From assembly GCA_002396325.1 (NCBI GenBank), contig DGXM01000144.1:1-12311 (forward strand): a stretch of 12,311 nucleotides of DNA, in the 5' to 3' direction. The stretch's first letter is position 1; every line of letters starts with the position of its first letter. Below, in pieces: positions 8,450 to 12,311 of this stretch. Source of the DNA: Treponema sp. UBA4232 (lineage in GTDB: Bacteria > Spirochaetota > Spirochaetia > Treponematales > Treponemataceae). Both the position numbers and the translations under genes were made by a program. Under the pieces are notes generated by a model. It was not told the DNA's origin. It ran no database searches and worked only from the letters and a program-made list of their open reading frames with translations.

Positions 8450-8478
8450 TTGCCTAGAACAGCAAAACATTGTATATT
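8450..8478 (+). promoter_or_regulatory. Sigma-70-type promoter for trxA
   Basis: TTGCCT (8450-8455) is separated by exactly 17 bases from TATATT (8473-8478), matching 4 of 6 and 5 of 6 consensus positions. The expected start of transcription is near 8484-8487, giving a 5' leader of about 45 bases. AGGAGG at 8521-8526 lies 5 bases before the trxA ATG. Confidence 0.7.
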
Positions 8479-8486
8479 ATTAACAA

Positions 8487-8502
8487 AGATTGTATACAAT
8501 CT
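8487..8502. promoter_or_regulatory. 16-bp perfect palindrome at the trxA transcription start (operator candidate)
   Basis: AGATTGTATACAATCT is a perfect palindrome directly after the -10 box. Its ATTGTATA half-site also occurs at 8469-8476, overlapping the -10 box, exactly 20 bp (about two helical turns) upstream of the copy at 8489-8496. Such an arrangement suits a dimeric repressor; the TTGT...ACAA core resembles sites of GntR-type regulators, but the binding protein is unknown. Alternatively, the RNA could fold into a 6-bp hairpin with a UAUA loop that protects the 5' end. Confidence 0.5.
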
Positions 8503-8531
8503 ATTTCACTTCTGATTATTAGGAGGACAAT

Positions 8532-8843
8532 ATGGCAGCAGTTATGGTTGATGGAAAAAATTTCGAGGCTGAGGTTTTGAAGAGCGACCTCCCCGTGCTG
8601 GTTGATTTCTGGGCCACTTGGTGCGGTCCATGCCAGATGATGGGACCTGTGGTGGAAGAACTTTCCGAAGAGCTTAACGGCAAAGTGAAAGTGTGCAAAG
8701 TGAATGTCGACGAAAACTCTGACCTGGCTTCTTCTTACGATGTGATGAGCATTCCGAACTTCAAACTGTTCAAAAACGGTGAAGTGGCGGATGAACGCGT
8801 TGGTGCGGTGGGAAAGGACGGTCTCCTGCAGATGATCGGCTGA
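8532..8843 (+). CDS. trxA: Thioredoxin
   Basis: Thioredoxin is a small cytoplasmic dithiol protein that reduces disulfides in enzymes such as ribonucleotide reductase and peroxiredoxins, recharged by thioredoxin reductase. The 103-residue product has the classical FWATWCGPC active site with Cys31 and Cys34. The cis-proline is Pro75 in MSIPNF. The residue after it is Asn rather than the usual Thr, and the following segment is FKLFKNG. No signal peptide is present. A strong AGGAGG site (8521-8526) fixes the start. It begins a likely two-gene unit with the DTW gene, 9 bases downstream. No reductase gene is visible nearby. Confidence 0.97.
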   Translation: MAAVMVDGKNFEAEVLKSDLPVLVDFWATWCGPCQMMGPVVEELSEELNGKVKVCKVNVDENSDLASSYDVMSIPNFKLFKNGEVADERVGAVGKDGLLQMIG

Positions 8844-8852
8844 TTTCAGAAA

Positions 8853-9545
8853 ATGAGCGATATATGCTACAAGTGCCTGCGCCCTGTTGCGGCTTGTTTT
8901 TGCGACCACCTGAAGGAAGTGGACTCGAAAGTAAAATTCGTGTTCCTGATGCATCCCAAGGAAGCGAAAAGACAACGCACGGGAACAGGCCGTCTTGCCT
9001 CAATAAGACTGCCCGGAAGCGAGATTCTGGTCGGCGTTGATTTCACGGAAAACAAAAGACTCTGCGAACTGCTTTCAGACCCGCAGTATTTTCCCGTCCT
9101 GCTTTACCCGGGAGACGATGCCTGGACAAGCGCGAAAGAAGGGTTCAAGGAGACAATCGGGAACCGCACTCTGCTTGTCATAATCATAGACTCAACGTGG
9201 TTCTGCTCGAAAAAGATGATTCGGCTGAGCACGAATGTGAATACTCTGCCAAAGCTTTCCTTCAGCGGCTCCTACAAATCCATTTTCACATTCAAAAGGG
9301 AACCCGCGGAATACTGCGTGTCCACAATAGAATCCTGCTATTATCTCATAAAGGAGCTGCAGACCGCCGGCATTGTGGAAAAATCAGTGGACCCCGAACC
9401 TCTTATGGACGTGTTCAAGGAAATGATAAAATATCAGTTGAGCCGCGAAAACGAAAGGATTGAAAAGGGACTTCCCGGCGGGCACGCAAACGACTGGAAA
9501 TACACCAAAATAAAGGAAATCCCCGACTTCGACAAAAACAGTTGA
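8853..9545 (+). CDS. DTW-domain protein, probable tRNA-uridine aminocarboxypropyltransferase
   Basis: DTW proteins such as E. coli TapT transfer the 3-amino-3-carboxypropyl group from S-adenosylmethionine to uridine (acp3U) in tRNA, at position 47 in E. coli. The 230-residue product has an N-terminal metal-binding pattern CYKC...CFC (Cys5, Cys8, Cys15, Cys17), HPKE (34-37), LYPGDDA (84-90), the family signature as DSTW (113-116) and STIES (157-161). Length and motif order match bacterial members. The target tRNA position is inferred from the family. The ATG at 8853 is preceded only by CAGAAA, a weak ribosome binding site, so translation may be coupled to trxA, 9 bases upstream. It converges on the chemoreceptor gene. 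Confidence 0.88.
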   Translation: MSDICYKCLRPVAACFCDHLKEVDSKVKFVFLMHPKEAKRQRTGTGRLASIRLPGSEILVGVDFTENKRLCELLSDPQYFPVLLYPGDDAWTSAKEGFKETIGNRTLLVIIIDSTWFCSKKMIRLSTNVNTLPKLSFSGSYKSIFTFKREPAEYCVSTIESCYYLIKELQTAGIVEKSVDPEPLMDVFKEMIKYQLSRENERIEKGLPGGHANDWKYTKIKEIPDFDKNS

Positions 9546-9555
9546 AATTCCGGTC

Positions 9556-9636
9556 TTCAGCCCCAGGTTATCAGCCATCAGTCTCAGGTTCCAGACTCAA
9601 GCCATCAACTGACAGCCAGCAGCCGTCAACCCTTGA
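9556..9636. repeat. Degenerate short repeats between converging genes
   Basis: The gap between the DTW and chemoreceptor genes is built of variants of one short unit. AGCCATCA occurs at 9573-9580 and 9600-9607, with related CAGCCAGCAGCCGTCA at about 9613-9628 and TCTCAGGTTCCAGACTCA between them. It looks like a decayed microsatellite of roughly 7-9 bases. No hairpin followed by a T-run is visible for either gene, so no standard terminator can be called here. Confidence 0.5.
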
Positions 9637-9637
9637 A

Positions 9638-11734
9638 TCAAACCTGGAACTGGTCTATCTGCTGGCCGATGCTGGCGATGGAATTCTCCAACTGCTCCGA
9701 AAGACTTGCAAGCGTTGTGCCCGTCTCGTTGATTTTCTTGGCACCCACAGCCATTTCATCCATTCCCTGCCTCATGCTTAAAGTGGCATCCTGAAGCAGC
9801 TGAATCTCCTGCAGAATCGCCTTGTTTCCTTCAGACATCTCCAGTGAAGCCGTGCGGACTTCGGAAGTGCTGTCGTTCATATTTCCAAGAGCAAGTGAAA
9901 TCTGCTTTGAGCCCTCACCCTGCTCCACCATTGCGGTCTTAATCTCCTGCACCAGACTGTTCGTATCGTTGATTCCGCTTGAAACCGCCTCGAATGCCTT
10001 TCCAGCCTCAAGAGAAGCCTGAACAATTCCCTCGATTGTGGTGGAAATCTTTTTAAGCTGATCTCCTATCGTCTTTGACTGCTGTGAAGAAGTCTCCGAA
10101 AGCTTACGAATTTCATCAGCAACAACGCTGAATCCCTTTCCGGCCTCTCCGGCGTGGGCAGCCTCGATTGCTGCGTTCATGGCAAGAAGGTTCGTCTGTT
10201 CCGCAATGCTTGAAATGACAGAGTTTGCCTCCTGCAATGTGCGGGACTCATTTTCCACGGTCTTAATCAGTTTGTTTACATCATCCTGCTTCTGCACACC
10301 GTTCACGGCCTTGTGCTCCAAATCCTCGAAAGCCAGAGCCATCTTGTTCACGGACTTGTCAACAGAATCAACATTTTCAATCATTTCCTCAACCGCAGCG
10401 GAAGCCTGTGTCACGGAAGCCGCCTGAGTCTCAATCATGTGGTTCAGCGATTCGATATTTGAAGCAATCTCGTTCACCGCGCCAGCCGTCTGCGTAACCG
10501 AATTGGACTGATTGTTGATGTTGTTTCCCATAGTCTCAATCGTGGCGATAATCTGCGCAATCGAAGAAGAAGTCTCCTCGGTGCTGTCGTTAAGATTCCT
10601 TCCCGCCGCCACAAGACCATCCTTAGAGTTTTTCACGTTCCTGATAATGTCCTGCAGTTTTTCCGAGAATTTATTGAATCCGTTCACCACACCGCCAATC
10701 TCATTATTCGTCATATTCTTAAGCACGATTCTCTGCGTAAGGTCGGCATTTCCAGAAGCAATTCCGTTGATTGTAGACTGCACCACTTCAAGCGGCTTCA
10801 AAGCGGATACAACCATCACAGCCATAACCACCAGCAAAAGGATTCCATACACGATGCCCACACCGACATTCCATTTGCTGACCGAACGTGAAGCTGCCTG
10901 CACCTGCACTTTGTCAACGCAGAAAAGGAAAGTCCATCCCGGAGTGCCATCAATCGAAGCAAAGGAAAGATAACTCTGCGAACCGCGTGAATTCGGAGCC
11001 CATGACGACCCCGGCTTTCCGCTTGCCACGGAAGAAGTCATCTTGGCCGCATACTCCGCATTTCCCTTCGAGAATTCAAAATCAGCCTTGACAGTCTCCT
11101 CGTCACCGGAAGTCGCAATCAACTGAGAGTCCCCCGAATAAAGAGTCGCAAACCCTGTGCTTCCTATCTTAATATGTTCTATTATACTCTTCAACGTATC
11201 AAGCGAAACGATTCCCGTGAAAAATCCGATGGTTTCTCCGTTGGCTTTGGCGGCCCGGCAGATATGCACAATCGTCTGCCCCGAAACCTTTGACGTCACA
11301 GGATTGTCCATCGTGGTCTCCATCCCCTTTTTCACAATATCCTGATAATAAGAACGGTCCACAACAGTCGTATGAGTATCTATATCCGAATCAAAATTGC
11401 CTTCCAGATCCACAAAAGCCACATAATCGAAAGCCTTGTTGCGTATATCCGCATGGGACTTCAGCCACGGCACAATCTGCGCGGGATCACCGGTCTTCAC
11501 AATATCCGCCGAGGTATACACCGTAAGCAGACTCATATACTCGCTGATTTTGCTGGAAATCAAATCGGTATACGACCTCGTAAGCTCATCACATTCCTCT
11601 TCGTAATTTCCCGACACAATATTATCTATGCGGTTCGTGACAATCGCGGTCTGCAAAACATTCATCACCACTACAGTCAGCGTAATCGCAATCAAAATTC
11701 TCACCACAAGCCGGCTTCTTTTCTGCGTTCCCAT
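9638..11734 (-). CDS. Methyl-accepting chemotaxis protein with dCache-type sensor domain
   Basis: This inner-membrane chemoreceptor senses an extracytoplasmic signal and controls CheA through CheW. In the 698-residue product a first membrane helix (about 9-30) leads to a periplasmic domain (about 33-285) of dCache type, with YVAFVDLEGNF and DRSYYQDI. A second helix (about 290-312), a HAMP domain (about 313-365) and a long cytoplasmic coiled coil follow. The signalling tip EQTNLLAMNAAIEAAHAGE is near 512-530, followed by GKGFSVVADEIRKLSE. The position expected to hold the amino-acid-binding Asp of dCache_1AA receptors appears to be Ile (GFFTGIVSLD), so a classical amino acid ligand is unlikely. 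AGGAG abuts an ATG at 11740 but lies 6 bases from the one at 11734, so the latter is preferred. No NWETF-type C-terminal tether is present. The ligand is unknown. Confidence 0.94.
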   Translation of the reverse strand: MGTQKRSRLVVRILIAITLTVVVMNVLQTAIVTNRIDNIVSGNYEEECDELTRSYTDLISSKISEYMSLLTVYTSADIVKTGDPAQIVPWLKSHADIRNKAFDYVAFVDLEGNFDSDIDTHTTVVDRSYYQDIVKKGMETTMDNPVTSKVSGQTIVHICRAAKANGETIGFFTGIVSLDTLKSIIEHIKIGSTGFATLYSGDSQLIATSGDEETVKADFEFSKGNAEYAAKMTSSVASGKPGSSWAPNSRGSQSYLSFASIDGTPGWTFLFCVDKVQVQAASRSVSKWNVGVGIVYGILLLVVMAVMVVSALKPLEVVQSTINGIASGNADLTQRIVLKNMTNNEIGGVVNGFNKFSEKLQDIIRNVKNSKDGLVAAGRNLNDSTEETSSSIAQIIATIETMGNNINNQSNSVTQTAGAVNEIASNIESLNHMIETQAASVTQASAAVEEMIENVDSVDKSVNKMALAFEDLEHKAVNGVQKQDDVNKLIKTVENESRTLQEANSVISSIAEQTNLLAMNAAIEAAHAGEAGKGFSVVADEIRKLSETSSQQSKTIGDQLKKISTTIEGIVQASLEAGKAFEAVSSGINDTNSLVQEIKTAMVEQGEGSKQISLALGNMNDSTSEVRTASLEMSEGNKAILQEIQLLQDATLSMRQGMDEMAVGAKKINETGTTLASLSEQLENSIASIGQQIDQFQV

Positions 11735-11845
11735 AACCATCTCCTAAACTAACCTTAATATTTTACCTAACTGAAACTTAAGTAAAAGTTTTTTTTCACT
11801 CTGGGGCAATAGCTTTCAATTTCCTCATTCTTCTATTGTCTTTTC

Positions 11846-11891
11846 ATTATACACCCATTTTAAATATAAGTACACTTTTTTTTATTTTTTT
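11846..11891 (-). promoter_or_regulatory. Promoter of the chemoreceptor gene with A-tracts upstream
   Basis: On the minus strand a perfect TATAAT (forward 11846-11851) lies 17 bases after TGTACT (11869-11874), a weak 3-of-6 match to a -35 box. Just upstream, runs of eight and seven A on that strand (forward T-runs at about 11876-11891) resemble an UP element, which could offset the poor -35. Transcription would start near 11838, leaving a leader of about 104 bases. No sigma-28 (flagellar-type) promoter is seen. Confidence 0.55.
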
Positions 11892-12055
11892 ATAGGAACC
11901 TGCACCCTCATTTAGGTAATTCCCCCGAACTGTCCAGTAAGAGTATGAACGGCAGGCCGAACCATGCGGCTCCCGCACTCCCCCGTGTCTCCCGCTTTCC
12001 GGGGTTCCGTACGCTTCGCTACCTCCATTCGCCGCTCCGCGCCGAACCGCTGCGC
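11892..12055. other. GC-rich non-coding block
   Basis: After the T-rich promoter region, base composition switches from about 11930 to strongly GC-rich. CCGCGC (12037-12042) and GCGCGG (12052-12057) form a perfect 6-bp stem with a 9-base loop, and GCCG...CGGC occurs near 11957-11971. A 43-codon frame (11945-12075) exists but has no recognisable motif and only a weak ribosome binding site. No gene, transposase or tRNA is recognised. It may be part of the same repeat element as the tandem hairpins that follow, or a structured RNA. Confidence 0.45.
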
Positions 12056-12152
12056 GGCCCCTTCAATCGGGCGTAGGGTGTCAAGTTTATGCGTTTTTTG
12101 CGCAGCAAAAATTCGAGCCCCCGCGAGAAAGCAGAAACTTGAAGAGCCGGTC
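12056..12152. repeat. Hairpin-forming tandem repeat, copy A
   Basis: This 97-base unit starts GGCCCCTTCAATCGGGCGTA and matches copy B along its length. Its long stem is AAGTTTATGC (12083-12092) with GCAGAAACTT (12131-12140), one mismatch. Inside is a second hairpin, TTTTTGC and GCAAAAA around a GCA loop (about 12095-12112). The unit is followed by GCCGG-TCCT-CCGGC (12146-12159), a 5-bp hairpin absent from copy B. Confidence 0.75.
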
Positions 12153-12163
12153 CTCCGGCGACT

Positions 12164-12260
12164 GGCCCCTCCAATCGGGCGTAAGGGGCAAGTTTTTACG
12201 CTTTTTTCGCAGAAAAAATTCGAGCCTCGCGAGAAAGTAAAAACTTGTGAAGGGGCTGTC
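12164..12260. repeat. Hairpin-forming tandem repeat, copy B
   Basis: Copy B lies 108 bases after copy A. Its long stem, AAGTTTTTAC (12190-12199) with GTAAAAACTT (12237-12246), is a perfect 10-bp pairing. The inner hairpin is TTTTTTC and GAAAAAA around the same GCA loop. GCCCCT (12165-12170) can pair either with AGGGGC at 12184-12189 or with AGGGGC at 12251-12256, so two exclusive folds are possible. Its tail (12250-12274) resembles the start of the window in inverted orientation. Confidence 0.75.
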
Positions 12261-12280
12261 CGACAAGTTTGCCACCCGGG

Positions 12281-12311
12281 GTCATTCAGAACCTGCTGCC
12301 GTCATTCCGGG
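12281..12311. repeat. Start of a GTCATTC-type repeat, cut by the window edge
   Basis: GTCATTC occurs at 12281-12287 and 12301-12307, 20 bases apart, followed by AGAACC and CGGG. Many bacterial genomes carry dispersed intergenic palindromes with GTCATTC cores of this kind. Only the edge is visible, so the family cannot be assigned. Confidence 0.35.

Larger units (their letters stand above)
8234..8531. promoter_or_regulatory. Divergent regulatory region between the lipoprotein gene and trxA
   Basis: This stretch of about 300 bases is AT-rich and drives two divergent units. It contains a 17-codon ORF with a strong ribosome binding site (8336-8389), then a T-run (TATTTTTT near 8431-8438) after a weak imperfect hairpin formed by TTCCGAAC and GTTTTCGAA (about 8401-8421), and then the trxA promoter and palindrome. 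No clear -35/-10 pair could be assigned for the leftward lipoprotein gene because the region is too AT-rich to choose. Confidence 0.55.

Noticed and set aside
11774..11791. AAACTT/AAGTTT hairpin followed by a T-run, resembling a terminator
   Set aside because: It lies in the chemoreceptor leader, the stem is entirely weak A/T-rich pairing, and no plus-strand gene precedes it.
11945..12075. 43-codon plus-strand frame in the GC-rich block
   Set aside because: Open frames are expected by chance in GC-rich DNA; no recognisable motif and only a weak upstream AAGAG.
12087..12275. 62-residue minus-strand frame over the right-edge repeats
   Set aside because: It is a translation of the two hairpin repeats; its internal similarity follows from the DNA repeat, and it has no ribosome binding site or known motif.

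Overview
The window looks like chromosomal DNA from a host-associated spirochaete, most likely a gut or rumen-type Treponema. The signs are the protein types seen: a double-PEGA surface protein with a probable C-terminal beta-barrel, a lipoprotein with a relaxed ISSC lipobox and an SH3b-like fold, and a large dCache chemoreceptor. Gene starts carry clear AGGAGG-type ribosome binding sites. The genus is inferred from these features and cannot be resolved to species by reading alone.

Layout, left to right. Bases 1-253 are non-coding and begin with a fragment resembling the repeat family at the right edge. aroA (EPSP synthase, +) fills 254-1654 and converges on a four-gene minus-strand cluster. 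In order of transcription, from right to left, that cluster is: an SH3b-like lipoprotein (8233-6908), an ABC-F ribosome-associated ATPase (6899-4944), a PEGA/Ig-like/barrel envelope protein (4855-3218) and a cardiolipin synthase of the phospholipase D family (3208-1688). The first and last gene pairs are 8-9 bases apart, with the ribosome binding site overlapping the upstream stop codon. The middle junction is 88 bases. A divergent regulatory region (8234-8531) separates the cluster from a plus-strand pair, trxA (8532-8843) and a DTW-domain tRNA aminocarboxypropyltransferase (8853-9545). This region holds a 17-codon ORF with a strong ribosome binding site, a sigma-70-type promoter, and a 16-bp perfect palindrome at the expected trxA transcription start. 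The DTW gene converges on a methyl-accepting chemotaxis protein (9638-11734, minus).

The right-hand 570 bases hold no convincing gene. They contain the chemoreceptor promoter with A-tracts, then an abrupt GC-rich block, then two tandem copies (period about 108 bases) of a hairpin-forming repeat. The stems of the two copies differ by changes that mostly preserve pairing. A diverged fragment of the same family appears inverted at the left end, and short GTCATTC motifs begin at the extreme right.

The coding genes are mostly housekeeping and envelope functions: aromatic biosynthesis, phospholipid synthesis, envelope proteins, ribosome rescue, redox, tRNA modification and taxis. No phage, transposase, CRISPR array or defence system is visible. 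The least explained parts are the paired-stem repeat at the right edge, the small ORF and palindrome upstream of trxA, and the unassigned PEGA and SH3b proteins.
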